DNA of 64,000 bases, from NCBI RefSeq assembly GCF_001884185.1, contig NZ_MAOE01000096.1:18814-82813 (forward strand), written 5' to 3'. The notes beneath the pieces are model-generated. The model ran no database searches. It saw only the letters and a program-made list of their open reading frames with translations, and had not been told where the DNA came from. Within the stretch, counting starts at the first letter, position 1. Every line of letters starts with the position of its first letter. This stretch comes from Bacillus albus. Its GTDB lineage: Bacteria > Bacillota > Bacilli > Bacillales > Bacillaceae_G. The translations under genes were made by a program, and so were the position numbers. Of this stretch, positions 1 to 8,958 are shown piece after piece.

Positions 1-1455
1 TACCGTTCCACTTGTTCCAAACAAACTTGTTACAGTCCCTGAAACATCTATTTGGAACTTAGAAATCATATTCATTACAATCATCATAATCGTGTAAGAA
101 CCACTGCATACTGCTAATGTAATATATATATTGGCAGTCGATAATTCAGCTAACTTTCTTCCCGCTCTAAACATAAGGAACAACGGAATAATAAGCAGTA
201 ATAAACCGTAATGGAATACGTTATTCACTTCATCAAATTCAGCAAGGCTTTCCTGACTTGCTCCTTTTGAAATCATGATATCTCTAACCACTACGCCATT
301 TACAGAGATGCCTGATATAAATGAAAATGATAATGTGCTCTCAGATGATTTTGATTTCTTACCAATTCCAGTAAACTCCTTACTAAGTGCTGGACTTGAT
401 ACTTCTAACGGAGCAAAATGAGCCATACTCCATAATTGAGGTGTTAACTCTAATGCTAATAATGCACTTTCAGATTTTAAAGTTGTTATTTCTTTTAATG
501 GTTCAATACTGTCTTCCTTATTTACTAACGCCATAATACAAACCACTACTGCTGTTACTAAAAGTCCTTTTATCATGGATGAAATACCGTAATAAACAGA
601 CGCTCCATATGGCATTAACTCTTGAAATGCTGCTGCCATATTATTTTTGCTTGTATGAGCAATAAATCCTATTAAGGTAAATAATGTCCCACATACAAAA
701 CCACTCAGTAAACTCTTAATCGCTGAATAGCCAACCGTAATCTTACCTGCTTCTGAGAATGGAATTGCGAAAGATTGTGATGCTATAAAACTTATAATGA
801 ATAAAAAGACACCATAAATAATACCAACTGTTGCTGCTATAAAGATTTGATCCTTAATCGTTTTTGCAACACGCTGCTTTCCTAACCAAATGCCTGTACC
901 AGAGAAAATTATAAATGGAATGATTAATAGTAATGTAAATGGAGTATGCCAAGATAAAGAAAACATCAATCCACTATCGTCGCTAGCTGTAAAACCAAGT
1001 AAATGATAACTTAACATCGTAGAAGTTGCACTCGAATAAAAGCTTGGCAACATTTCTAATTCTTTCGCAAATTTACTAAACATCTCACTTAATATAGAAG
1101 CAAATAATACACTACCAATCCAACCAGCAGTTAACATGAGTATACTTGCAACAGCCCCACCAATAAAACCTGTTTTTAAAACGGCTTTATCTGCTGTAAA
1201 TTTAACTTCAGTAGTACCGTCCATTGTAGGCAATTTAATAGATTGTTCTTTTTTCTTCACAATACATAAAGAATGCCCACACTTTTGGCAATATAAATTT
1301 TGCTGAGCATTTTCACTGCCACAACCTTTGCAGTATTTTGCAGTATCTTGTTCTAACGTTACTGCCTCTATAGCTCCTGCAATCTCCATACTTCCTTCGT
1401 TAGGGCAATAGTTTACCTCTTCACCATGTTGATTTCCACATGTGCGACAATACAT
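1..1455 (-). CDS. Zinc-ribbon multi-pass membrane protein (3' end outside window)
   Basis: The frame is open from an ATG at 1455 to the window edge (485 codons, no stop), so the C-terminus is missing. The N-terminus has two zinc-ribbon motifs: MYCRTCG with a later CP pair, then CKGCG...CQKCG about 40 residues on. After a short linker there are about seven hydrophobic segments, consistent with a polytopic membrane protein. A GGGGAG ribosome site lies about 8 bases before the ATG. The gene starts 5 bases after the stop of the upstream zinc-ribbon gene, so the two probably form one operon. Zinc-ribbon plus membrane-domain proteins are common in Bacillus and mostly uncharacterised. I cannot assign a function. 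Confidence 0.8.
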   Translation of the reverse strand, partial: MYCRTCGNQHGEEVNYCPNEGSMEIAGAIEAVTLEQDTAKYCKGCGSENAQQNLYCQKCGHSLCIVKKKEQSIKLPTMDGTTEVKFTADKAVLKTGFIGGAVASILMLTAGWIGSVLFASILSEMFSKFAKELEMLPSFYSSATSTMLSYHLLGFTASDDSGLMFSLSWHTPFTLLLIIPFIIFSGTGIWLGKQRVAKTIKDQIFIAATVGIIYGVFLFIISFIASQSFAIPFSEAGKITVGYSAIKSLLSGFVCGTLFTLIGFIAHTSKNNMAAAFQELMPYGASVYYGISSMIKGLLVTAVVVCIMALVNKEDSIEPLKEITTLKSESALLALELTPQLWSMAHFAPLEVSSPALSKEFTGIGKKSKSSESTLSFSFISGISVNGVVVRDIMISKGASQESLAEFDEVNNVFHYGLLLLIIPLFLMFRAGRKLAELSTANIYITLAVCSGSYTIMMIVMNMISKFQIDVSGTVTSLFGTSGTV

Positions 1456-1460
1456 CTAAT

Positions 1461-1952
1461 TCACTCCCCACTTTGCTTAATTCCACAAACCGGACAGTAA
1501 GTAGAGTTTTGATCGATATGTTCATTACATGAAATACAATTTGTCGTTTCACCGTCATTTTCTACCGCTAACATTGGGTTTGGATTTCCGCATGAACCAC
1601 AAAACTTATCATTTATTGATAAAGGTCCACCACATTCACATGTAGCTTTCTCGCCTTGTTGCTTTTGCAGTTCAACAATGCGTTTTCTTGCTTGATAAAT
1701 AGCTACATCAAATTCTTGAACTGGAGCAATCATCTCTTTTAGGATCGCTTCATCTAATCCGTTTCCTCTTAATTGAACGTAGACTCGTTGTCCAATCTCT
1801 AATAGCACCTCTGCCTTTTTCTGCATTTGCACTTGCATTTCTTTTTTCAGTTGAGCGATTTCTTGCGCAACTTGTAACTTTATCTTCCCTTGCTCAATTC
1901 CTTCTTGTAACTTATTCATTCCACTGCCTAACTTCGTCTGTAAATCTGACAA
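1461..1952 (-). CDS. Cytosolic coiled-coil protein with two C-terminal zinc ribbons
   Basis: 163 residues if it starts at the TTG at 1952, which is preceded by a strong AGGAGGAG ribosome site at 6-base spacing. An in-frame ATG at 1973 lies upstream of that site and has no ribosome site of its own, so the TTG is preferred. Residues 1 to about 100 are charged and heptad-like (QLKKEMQVQMQKKAEVLLEI), suggesting a coiled coil. The last 55 residues carry two CxxC-type zinc-ribbon pairs (CECGG...CGSCG and CISCN...CPVCG). There is no signal peptide or membrane segment. It is the first gene of a two-gene operon with a zinc-ribbon membrane protein, which may be its partner. The function is unknown. Confidence 0.8.
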   Translation of the reverse strand: MSDLQTKLGSGMNKLQEGIEQGKIKLQVAQEIAQLKKEMQVQMQKKAEVLLEIGQRVYVQLRGNGLDEAILKEMIAPVQEFDVAIYQARKRIVELQKQQGEKATCECGGPLSINDKFCGSCGNPNPMLAVENDGETTNCISCNEHIDQNSTYCPVCGIKQSGE

Positions 1953-2069
1953 ACTATTTCTCCTCCTATACATATATGGTAATATACAAAATTAACATTA
2001 TATATATTACCATGATTTTCAATTTATGTAATCCAAATTTCATTTTTTCTGTTTTGAGCATTTTTTGTT

Positions 2070-2075
2070 TATAAT
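2070..2075 (+). promoter_or_regulatory. -10 element of the ywqB-ywqA promoter
   Basis: A perfect TATAAT lies 36 bases before the ywqB start, in the gap shared with the divergent zinc-ribbon operon. The -35 region is T-rich and has no good TTGACA match, so only the -10 box is called. A GGAGG ribosome site follows at about 2101. Confidence 0.45.
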
Positions 2076-2110
2076 GGTAGAGGAAAGAAATATGTGTACG
2101 GAGGAATATT

Positions 2111-3730
2111 ATGCTGCAACACTCAATTACGAAAGATGAAATTATGATGATTGCGAATGAGTTCGTTCAAGGACTAGATCCACAGCAAACAGCTGATCAG
2201 GAACATGTCGCTACAGCTCGGCACCTATATCGTAGTGGTGTTGTCTACAACGTTGACTTTGATGGTTATATGCTATCAGGAACTGTAGACGCTGAAGGCA
2301 GCGTATATAGCGTCCATATCCCGATTCGTAACGTCGCTGAAAGCTATTGCGATTGCTTCGCACCAACGCAATGTGAGCATATGCTCGCTGTGTTACTATC
2401 TGCAGCGTCTAGTTTCGGGCAAGTAGGAGATGTATTAACTTTATTCAAAAATAATACGAAACCTTCCCTTCCTCCTATTCGAACTGCAAGACAAGTATTG
2501 CAATCATCAGCTTTTGAAGACATGGATTATAAAAGTTGGCAATCATATTTTGATAACGAATATGAATCATTAAAAAAAGAACAAGCTCGGCTTACTTATA
2601 AACAAATGTATTTTCTTATGAGTATTTTTACGGACTTCTATACGAAACTCGAGCGGAAAGCTCCGCGTATTGTTGCGATACATGAATTGTTCAGATTACA
2701 TGCAGCGCTTTATTGCTTTCAAAAATTATTAGAAGAAATTCAAGACTTCGAAGCAAATAAAACGTATTCTTATCATCAGCCTGTTAACGTCGTTCGCCTA
2801 TTTGTAGATAAAGTCGAATCCATCGTTCGGGACTTACAATTAGAAGCGATTCCTTCAGAGTCTGAAGCAATTTTGCAAGAAACAGCTCGTCTCGTTCACG
2901 AAGTATTCTTCTCCACCGACGCTTATACGCAAGAGAGATTCTTTATTTATCGTCACATATGGAGTGAACTGTTACACACTAAAGAGCAACTACATGAAGA
3001 AGAAAAACGAATTGATACGAAAATCAATCCACTTTCCAAAACATTAGCATCTTCTCATCTACTCTTTTTAAATGACGAAGACCTATTAGCGATGGACTTA
3101 CTAAAGAAACAACCTGCTTCTGTTGTAAGTCTGTACTTCTATTGGCTAGAAGAGTTGTTAAATGCAATGAAGTGGGATCGTGCGAAAAACTGGCTTTCCT
3201 TTACGTATAAACAAGTGAAGAAAACGATACATGAGCACGAAAATACAATTTTCATAAAAGATATCGTTCGCTTATTCGTCATCATGTATGAAACGTATGC
3301 AACTCATACAAACGAACAAGCCGGACTCGAAATGATTTTGCAAGAGCTATTACCATATAGTTTCGCAAACTATGAGCAATACGTACTCGCGAAAAAGCAG
3401 TATCGAACATGGGCAGAACTTCAGCTCCTACATGGATTTGAAGCAATTGAACTTTTGAAAGAGCCGCTGAAAGATATTGAAAAGGAAGCACCAGAAGCGG
3501 CACTTCCTCTGTATCACCTTGCTGCTACCGAGGCCATTGAAGAGCGAAATCGCAAATCATATAGACGTGCAGTTCGTTACTTAAAGAAATTACGTACATT
3601 GTATAAACGATTAAAGCGCACCGATGAATTTGATTCATTCATTATTCACATCGCAAACTTACATTCACGTCTGCGTGCACTACAAGAGGAATTACGGAAA
3701 GGAAAATTAATCGATGATCAATCAAACTGA
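2111..3730 (+). CDS. ywqB: SWIM zinc-finger protein, YwqB family
   Basis: 539 residues. A SWIM zinc finger (CxC...CxH) is visible as C80, C82, C88 and H90 in SYCDCFAPTQCEHML. SWIM fingers bind DNA or protein. The rest is a long helical region with no motif I recognise. The stop overlaps the next gene, a SWI2/SNF2 helicase, by 17 bases. This ywqB-ywqA arrangement is the same as in B. subtilis and suggests the pair work together on DNA or chromatin-like substrates. The start is an ATG with GGAGG 6 bases upstream. The precise role is unknown in any Bacillus as far as I know. Confidence 0.85.
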   Translation: MLQHSITKDEIMMIANEFVQGLDPQQTADQEHVATARHLYRSGVVYNVDFDGYMLSGTVDAEGSVYSVHIPIRNVAESYCDCFAPTQCEHMLAVLLSAASSFGQVGDVLTLFKNNTKPSLPPIRTARQVLQSSAFEDMDYKSWQSYFDNEYESLKKEQARLTYKQMYFLMSIFTDFYTKLERKAPRIVAIHELFRLHAALYCFQKLLEEIQDFEANKTYSYHQPVNVVRLFVDKVESIVRDLQLEAIPSESEAILQETARLVHEVFFSTDAYTQERFFIYRHIWSELLHTKEQLHEEEKRIDTKINPLSKTLASSHLLFLNDEDLLAMDLLKKQPASVVSLYFYWLEELLNAMKWDRAKNWLSFTYKQVKKTIHEHENTIFIKDIVRLFVIMYETYATHTNEQAGLEMILQELLPYSFANYEQYVLAKKQYRTWAELQLLHGFEAIELLKEPLKDIEKEAPEAALPLYHLAATEAIEERNRKSYRRAVRYLKKLRTLYKRLKRTDEFDSFIIHIANLHSRLRALQEELRKGKLIDDQSN

Positions 3731-6470
3731 AGTAACAATTAGGCTCCAGCATGTTAGTCAAGGTTGGTTCCTTTGGGGAGAAGATGACAGCGGTACTCCA
3801 TTATCCGTAACAAGTTGGAAACGAAATGCATTTACATGGCACTCCACTTCCTTCTACGGCACGTTTCTAAAAGAAGCAACCTTGGAAGGAAAACAAGGTG
3901 TTATGCTAACGAATGCACAAGCATTTGAATACATCGCTAATAAACCGATGAACTCCTTTGCCCATATTCAAATGAACGGCCCTATTACGGCACTTACAGA
4001 AGATGCGAGCGAATTATGGGACGCCTTCACAAGCGGTAGCTTCGTACCTGATATGGAGCGTTGGTCTCAGCAACCATCTTGGAAAGTTCAAAATACACCA
4101 ATCGAAGATGAAACGTTGGCATCTCTTTTCTCGACTGCGGTAAATGAGAGCATACTACAAGATAACCGTTCAAATGACGGATGGGAAGATGCAAAGAGGC
4201 TTTATGAACATTATGACTTTACGAAAAGACAATTGGATGCGGCACTACATGAAGAAGATTGGCTTCGAAAAATTGGATACATTGAAGATGACCTTCCTTT
4301 CACAATCGGACTACGGCTACAAGAGCCGCAAGAAGAATTTGAAATGTGGAAGCTTGAAACAATTGTTACGCCAAAGCGCGGAGCACATCGCATATATGTA
4401 TATGAAAACATCGATTCTTTACCAAAACGATGGCACGATTATGAAGAGCGTATTCTTGAAACACAAGAAGGCTTTAGTAAGCTTGTACCATGGTTAAAAG
4501 AAGGCGATACATTCCGAAGTGAGCTCTTTGAAACAGAAGCGTGGAACTTCTTAACAGAAGCAAGTAACGAATTACTCGCTGCAGGTATTACGATTTTACT
4601 ACCATCATGGTGGCAAAATTTAAAAGCGACAAAACCAAAATTACGTGTGCAACTGAAGCAAAATGCAACGCAAACGCAATCTTTCTTCGGTATGAATACA
4701 CTCGTTAATTTTGATTGGCGCATTTCAACGAACGGCATTGATTTATCAGAAAGCGAATTTTTCGAACTCGTTGAACAAAACAAACGATTATTCAATATAA
4801 ATGGTCAATGGATGAGACTGGATCCAGCCTTTATTGAAGAAGTACGAAAGCTCATGAATCGTGCTGATAAATATGGACTTGAAATGAAAGATGTCCTTCA
4901 GCAACATTTATCAAACACGGCTGAAACAGAAATTGTAGAAGAAGATAGTCCGTTTACCGATATTGAAATTGAACTAGATGGATATTATGAAGAGCTATTC
5001 CAAAAACTATTGCACATTGGAGATATTCCAAAAGTAGATGTCCCTTCTTCACTAAACGCAACACTCCGCCCGTATCAACAACATGGCATTGAGTGGTTAT
5101 TATATTTAAGAAAGCTTGGATTCGGAGCATTATTAGCGGACGACATGGGACTTGGAAAAAGTATTCAAACGATCACTTACTTACTATATATAACAGAGAA
5201 CAATCTCAAAACCGGCCCGGCCCTAATCGTGGCACCTACATCTGTTCTTGGAAATTGGCAAAAAGAATTTGAGCGTTTCGCACCAAATTTACGTGTTCAG
5301 TTACACTATGGAAGTAACCGAGCGAAAGGCGAATCATTTAAAGAGTTCCTTCAATCAGCAGATGTCGTATTAACATCTTATGCATTAGCTCAACTTGATG
5401 AAGAAGAACTTAGTACGTTATGCTGGGATGCTGTTATTTTGGATGAAGCACAAAATATTAAAAACCCACATACGAAACAGTCAAAAGCAGTCCGAAACTT
5501 GCAAGCGAATCACAAAATTGCTTTAACCGGTACACCGATGGAAAACCGACTTGCCGAGCTTTGGTCTATTTTCGACTTCATTAATCACGGATATCTTGGC
5601 AGCTTAGGACAATTCCAGCGCCGCTTCGTCTCACCAATTGAAAAAGACCGTGACGAAGGAAAAATCCAACAAGTTCAACGATTTATCTCGCCGTTTTTAC
5701 TGCGTCGTACGAAGAAGGATCAAACAGTCGCATTAAACTTACCAGATAAACAAGAACAGAAAGCGTACTGTCCACTTACTGGTGAACAAGCTTCCTTATA
5801 TGAACAACTTGTTCAAGATACGTTGCAAAATGTAGAAGGATTAAGCGGAATTGAAAGACGCGGATTTATATTACTCATGCTGAATAAACTCAAGCAAATT
5901 TGTAATCACCCTGCTCTTTATTTAAAAGAAACAGAACCAAAAGATATCATCGAACGCTCCATGAAAACGAGCACGTTAATGGAACTCATTGAAAATATAA
6001 AAGATCAAAATGAAAGTTGTTTAATCTTCACGCAATACATCGGTATGGGCAACATGCTAAAAAATGTGTTAGAAGAACATTTCGGTCAGCGCGTCCTCTT
6101 CTTAAACGGTAGTGTACCGAAGAAAGAACGTGACAAAATGATTGAGCAGTTCCAAAACGGAACGTATGACATTTTCATCTTATCGTTAAAAGCAGGTGGA
6201 ACTGGCTTAAACTTAACCGCTGCCAACCACGTCATTCACTACGACCGTTGGTGGAATCCAGCTGTAGAAAACCAAGCAACAGACCGCGCATATCGTATTG
6301 GTCAAAAACGCTTCGTTCACGTTCATAAACTTATTACAACGGGGACACTCGAAGAGAAAATTGATGAAATGTTAGAGAGAAAACAATCATTAAATAACGC
6401 CGTCATTACAAGCGATAGTTGGATGACCGAGCTATCTACAGATGAGCTAAAAGAATTACTTGGTGTATAA
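3714..6470 (+). CDS. ywqA: SWI2/SNF2-family DEAD-like helicase, YwqA
   Basis: 918 residues. The C-terminal half is a complete SNF2 ATPase: Walker A variant DDMGLGKS near residue 476, DEAQ box (ILDEAQNIK) near 575, motif III-like LTGTPMENRL, and the helicase C domain with LKAGGTGLNLTAAN and RAYRIGQ. The N-terminal half (about residues 1-430) is the divergent region usual for bacterial SNF2 proteins that pair with SWIM proteins. It overlaps ywqB by 17 bases, implying translational coupling. Known SNF2 members translocate on double-stranded DNA. A role in transcription recycling or repair is possible but not shown by the sequence. Confidence 0.9.
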   Translation: MINQTEVTIRLQHVSQGWFLWGEDDSGTPLSVTSWKRNAFTWHSTSFYGTFLKEATLEGKQGVMLTNAQAFEYIANKPMNSFAHIQMNGPITALTEDASELWDAFTSGSFVPDMERWSQQPSWKVQNTPIEDETLASLFSTAVNESILQDNRSNDGWEDAKRLYEHYDFTKRQLDAALHEEDWLRKIGYIEDDLPFTIGLRLQEPQEEFEMWKLETIVTPKRGAHRIYVYENIDSLPKRWHDYEERILETQEGFSKLVPWLKEGDTFRSELFETEAWNFLTEASNELLAAGITILLPSWWQNLKATKPKLRVQLKQNATQTQSFFGMNTLVNFDWRISTNGIDLSESEFFELVEQNKRLFNINGQWMRLDPAFIEEVRKLMNRADKYGLEMKDVLQQHLSNTAETEIVEEDSPFTDIEIELDGYYEELFQKLLHIGDIPKVDVPSSLNATLRPYQQHGIEWLLYLRKLGFGALLADDMGLGKSIQTITYLLYITENNLKTGPALIVAPTSVLGNWQKEFERFAPNLRVQLHYGSNRAKGESFKEFLQSADVVLTSYALAQLDEEELSTLCWDAVILDEAQNIKNPHTKQSKAVRNLQANHKIALTGTPMENRLAELWSIFDFINHGYLGSLGQFQRRFVSPIEKDRDEGKIQQVQRFISPFLLRRTKKDQTVALNLPDKQEQKAYCPLTGEQASLYEQLVQDTLQNVEGLSGIERRGFILLMLNKLKQICNHPALYLKETEPKDIIERSMKTSTLMELIENIKDQNESCLIFTQYIGMGNMLKNVLEEHFGQRVLFLNGSVPKKERDKMIEQFQNGTYDIFILSLKAGGTGLNLTAANHVIHYDRWWNPAVENQATDRAYRIGQKRFVHVHKLITTGTLEEKIDEMLERKQSLNNAVITSDSWMTELSTDELKELLGV

Positions 6471-6473
6471 AGT

Positions 6474-6624
6474 GAAACTTTAATCAGTGGGGGTTTTGTT
6501 CATCCCCACTGATTATTAGCCTTCACCAATCGGACGTTTACGGACAGCCCGACTCCCACCTAACTTCTTTGCTCCAACTGAATTTTGAGGTGGGAGTTTT
6601 ACTGTCCGTTAACGCGGGATAAAC
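6474..6624. repeat. Dispersed hairpin repeat, bcr-like, full-length copy
   Basis: About 150 bases made of two hairpins. The first pairs 6482-6492 with 6504-6514 (AATCAGTGGGG and its complement). The second, longer one pairs 6552-6561 with 6588-6597 (ACTCCCACCT and its complement) and extends outward through ACGGACAG (6540-6547) and CTGTCCGT (6602-6609). A truncated copy lies at 7471-7514. Length and structure fit the short non-coding bcr repeats of the B. cereus group, but I cannot assign it to a numbered family. Its first hairpin directly follows ywqA and may also end that transcript. Confidence 0.6.
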
Positions 6625-6658
6625 AAAAGGAGCTAATCTCAAAAGATTAGCTCCTTTT
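6625..6658. terminator. Bidirectional terminator between ywqA and the VanZ-like gene
   Basis: A perfect 15-bp stem (6625-6639 with 6644-6658) around a 4-base loop, flanked by A and T runs so that it can act in both directions. It overlaps the last codons of the VanZ-like gene. Confidence 0.85.
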
Positions 6659-7132
6659 TCTATTCCAAAACCAATTACTTATTATAATTCCCGTTAATCC
6701 GCCACACGTATCCAATAATGAATCTTGCCACATCGGTGTACGATCTCCCGTAGTCCATTGATGAATTTCATCAAATGTTGCATATCCCGCAACGAAAAGA
6801 AGAGCATATATGAAACACCTTTTTCTTGAATAACCCGATCGATGGAAAGCATAATACGTCAATGAACCGAGCATAAAGAACACCATAAAATGAGCACCTT
6901 TACGAAGGAAAAACTCAATAAATCCGCCTACACCTTTATTTGCAATGCTAACAGGTGTACCACCGCCGTAATCGATAGATACCCATGAAAAATGCTCTTT
7001 CACAAACTCAACATTTACATATTGTTCAATATCCGAGCGCATATCCTGCTTTTTATACGGTTGTGCCGAGGAATAGAAAATCAATCCCATCCATAGTAAA
7101 ACAGGAATCCAAAATAACCATTTACGATTCAT
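6647..7132 (-). CDS. VanZ-like family membrane protein
   Basis: 161 residues with about four membrane segments: one at the N-terminus (WLFWIPVLLWMGLIFYSS), two central, one at the C-terminus. It has the family signature: a conserved S/K-rich first loop, RKGAHFMVFFMLG, and DEIHQWTTGDRTPMWQDSLLDTCGG, which matches the DExHQ...GR...D..D pattern of VanZ proteins. VanZ of enterococci gives low-level teicoplanin resistance, but most family members are uncharacterised. It is monocistronic, convergent with ywqA, and divergent from the DUF1659 gene. The specific role is unknown. Confidence 0.85.
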   Translation of the reverse strand: MNRKWLFWIPVLLWMGLIFYSSAQPYKKQDMRSDIEQYVNVEFVKEHFSWVSIDYGGGTPVSIANKGVGGFIEFFLRKGAHFMVFFMLGSLTYYAFHRSGYSRKRCFIYALLFVAGYATFDEIHQWTTGDRTPMWQDSLLDTCGGLTGIIISNWFWNRKRS

Positions 7133-7242
7133 TCTTCCGAAACCCCTCTCTTAGTCTTTTAAGCGTACCAAAAAAAAGAAAAAATTTCACGCCAAAACAT
7201 GACATTCGCACCCTATTTATAAAGTGAAAGGGGGTGATAAAC

Positions 7243-7467
7243 ATGGCAGTCGAAACAATCGTAATGGACTTAACTTTACGTCTTGTCTTAAACAATGGAT
7301 TGGATAAGAACGGAAAAACAGTTTTCAAGAACAAACAATTTAAGCGCGTTAAACCAAACGCAAACTTAGAGCAAGTACAAAACGTAGCACGTGCTCTTAC
7401 TTCCTTACAAGCATCACCACTTCACGCTGTGCAACTTGTTAGCACATCAGATCTTTCTAGTCTATAA
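7243..7467 (+). CDS. DUF1659 family small protein
   Basis: 74 residues from the ATG at 7243, which has a strong AAAGGGGGTGAT ribosome site. The GTG at 7234 lies inside that site and is rejected as a start. The sequence (MAVETIVMDLTLRLVLNNG, then LEQVQNVARALTSL) matches the DUF1659 family. There is no membrane segment or known catalytic motif. In Bacillus this family usually sits next to a DUF2922 gene, as it does here 100 bases downstream, so the two products may act together. The repeat fragment at 7471-7514 lies between them. Confidence 0.8.
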   Translation: MAVETIVMDLTLRLVLNNGLDKNGKTVFKNKQFKRVKPNANLEQVQNVARALTSLQASPLHAVQLVSTSDLSSL

Positions 7468-7470
7468 GGG

Positions 7471-7514
7471 GAAACTTTAATCAGTGGGGTGTTCATCCCC
7501 CGCTGATTATTAGG
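7471..7514. repeat. Truncated copy of the bcr-like hairpin repeat
   Basis: Starts with GAAACTTTAATCAGTGGGG and ends with CTGATTATTAG, as at 6474-6520. It keeps only the first hairpin (7479-7489 with 7497-7507, one G-T pair) and lacks the second. It sits in the 104-base gap between the DUF1659 and DUF2922 genes. Confidence 0.6.
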
Positions 7515-7571
7515 CAACATCAATCACCTTGCCCGCATATAGCGGAATCAATATAAAGGGGGAAATAACGT

Positions 7572-7787
7572 ATGCAAGTATTAGAATTAATTTTCGCGAA
7601 AGAAGATGGAAGAACAGTTGTTTTTTCTATCGAGAAACCTATTACACCTGTCGATGCACAAGTTGTAAATCAAGTAATGGATACCATCCTTACCTCATCT
7701 GTATTTTCATCAATTAATGAAAATACTCGAAAAAAAGGAGCCCGTCTCTTAGAAAAGAATGTATCTGAAGTTCCCATTACGTTATAA
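7572..7787 (+). CDS. DUF2922 family small protein
   Basis: 71 residues starting MQVLELIFAKEDGRTVVFSI, with a good AAAGGGGG ribosome site. The sequence fits the DUF2922 family: two short beta-rich stretches, a Q/D-rich middle, and a C-terminal helix. It follows a DUF1659 gene in the same orientation, the usual pairing in Bacillus. No export signal is visible. The biochemical role is unknown. An overlapping ORF at 7529-7717 in another frame is a shadow of this gene. Confidence 0.8.
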   Translation: MQVLELIFAKEDGRTVVFSIEKPITPVDAQVVNQVMDTILTSSVFSSINENTRKKGARLLEKNVSEVPITL

Positions 7788-7790
7788 ATA

Positions 7791-7828
7791 AAAAGACGAA
7801 TCTGCATCATTTTGCAGATTCGTCTTTT
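7791..7828. terminator. Bidirectional terminator, DUF2922 / DUF4359 genes
   Basis: A perfect 16-bp stem (7791-7806 with 7813-7828) with a 6-base loop, flanked by A and T runs. It lies between two convergent genes and overlaps the 3' end of the minus-strand one. Confidence 0.9.
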
Positions 7829-8205
7829 TTCTTCGGCATTTCAATTGGAATAAAGATGTTTGAAAATCCGACGCATACATATTTATAGTGTTCTCCGCCT
7901 ATATCAAACTCGGTCGTATATGTTGAGAAGAAAATATAATCATTTCGCTTTGTATAATTCTCGATTAATAATCCAACTTGTGGCTCAACATATTTTTTCG
8001 CCAACTTCTTACCAGCCGATGCTAGATCGCCAAGGATGCCCTCTTCATTTTCTTTTTGAACTTCATCTAACTTCTTACTTACATCATTACGTTTCATAAA
8101 CTGCTTTGCTGCCCAGTCTGTATATTCTCCTTTACTCGGATTACTATTTGCTAAATATACTAGAAGAACAACAACTAGAGCCATAATAATATACTTTTTC
8201 TTCAT
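7807..8205 (-). CDS. DUF4359 family protein with N-terminal membrane anchor
   Basis: 132 residues. Residues 3-20 (KKYIIMALVVVLLVYLAN) are a single hydrophobic segment acting as a signal or anchor. The rest is soluble, with the family-like stretch GEYTDWAAKQFMKRNDVSKK and a C-terminal FFSTYTTEFDIGGEHYKYV. This resembles DUF4359 proteins. The ATG has a GGTGAG ribosome site. It is monocistronic, ending in the bidirectional terminator. It is likely on the outer face of the membrane. The function is unknown. Confidence 0.75.
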   Translation of the reverse strand: MKKKYIIMALVVVLLVYLANSNPSKGEYTDWAAKQFMKRNDVSKKLDEVQKENEEGILGDLASAGKKLAKKYVEPQVGLLIENYTKRNDYIFFSTYTTEFDIGGEHYKYVCVGFSNIFIPIEMPKKKDESAK

Positions 8206-8396
8206 ACTATCTCACCGCCTACTCTTTTCTATTTTCATATATATGTACAAGCGATGCAAATTAGAAAGACTAACATCTATTGATTGTAAACGAATAGCCA
8301 AAATTTACAATATGAAACGGAATATTAACAATTGCTTTACTTAATTCGTATATAATAATATTGATAATGTTATTTTAAAGGGGAGGACTCGAAGTT

Positions 8397-8903
8397 ATGA
8401 ACAATGAAAATGATATTTTTATTTCTAATGCAACAATGATGTTAGAGCCTTACAAGCACCCTTATTACCAAACAAAAATAATAGAAAGTAGTGGGAACCA
8501 TCTTTACTCCTGTCAAACTGCTCTCCAGCTCATCAAACAATCTTGTCTAGCCAATGTTCACTCTACTTATCAAGGCAGGCGTAAAGCAGTTCAGACAAAC
8601 TTTCATTTCAAACAAAATGTCCCAATTCCAATTAATCATCGAGAATATATTTGTGCTTTCCCGACAGAATCTCCTTCTTCTCCAAACTGTATATGGCTGT
8701 TTTATAACCATATACATGACATAGAGTTTTTCAAAAAGAGTAAAAAAGCTACCATTTATTTTTCAAATGGCACAACTACAACAATACATATCAGTCCTCA
8801 TAAGTTAAAACAACAATTATTAAAGTCTGGATACGTATTATCACGTATGAACATGCAAGATTCACTACAATTCAAAAACCTCTTACTACATTTACTACCT
8901 TAA
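8397..8903 (+). CDS. comK: ComK-family competence transcription factor
   Basis: 168 residues. The core pattern of ComK is present: YQGRRKAVQTNFHFKQNVPIPI (basic patch, then the PIPI block) followed by EYICAFPTESPSSPNCIWLF, the conserved FPT.SP...C.W motif. ComK activates DNA-uptake and competence genes by binding AT-box pairs. It is shorter than B. subtilis ComK (192 residues), mainly at the C-terminus. The B. cereus group carries two copies; the position near the mbl-nuo region suggests the copy called comK2, but that is inference. A TATAAT lies at 8351-8356 and a GGGGAGG ribosome site before the ATG. The next gene, convergent, is a small sigma factor. Confidence 0.85.
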   Translation: MNNENDIFISNATMMLEPYKHPYYQTKIIESSGNHLYSCQTALQLIKQSCLANVHSTYQGRRKAVQTNFHFKQNVPIPINHREYICAFPTESPSSPNCIWLFYNHIHDIEFFKKSKKATIYFSNGTTTTIHISPHKLKQQLLKSGYVLSRMNMQDSLQFKNLLLHLLP

Positions 8904-8913
8904 CAGAATAAAT

Positions 8914-8947
8914 AGAATGGAAAGCAATATCCCTTGCCTTCCATTCT
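8914..8947. terminator. Terminator between comK and the sigma factor gene
   Basis: AGAATGGAA (8914-8922) pairs with TTCCATTCT (8939-8947), with a further GCA/TGC pairing inside. It sits between two convergent genes. The U run is weak on both sides. Confidence 0.55.
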
Positions 8948-8958
8948 TATGATACTAT

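Noticed and set aside
1953-1973. ATG start at 1973 for the coiled-coil zinc-ribbon gene
   Set aside because: The AGGAGGAG ribosome site lies downstream of that ATG and 6 bases before the TTG at 1952, so TTG is the real start.
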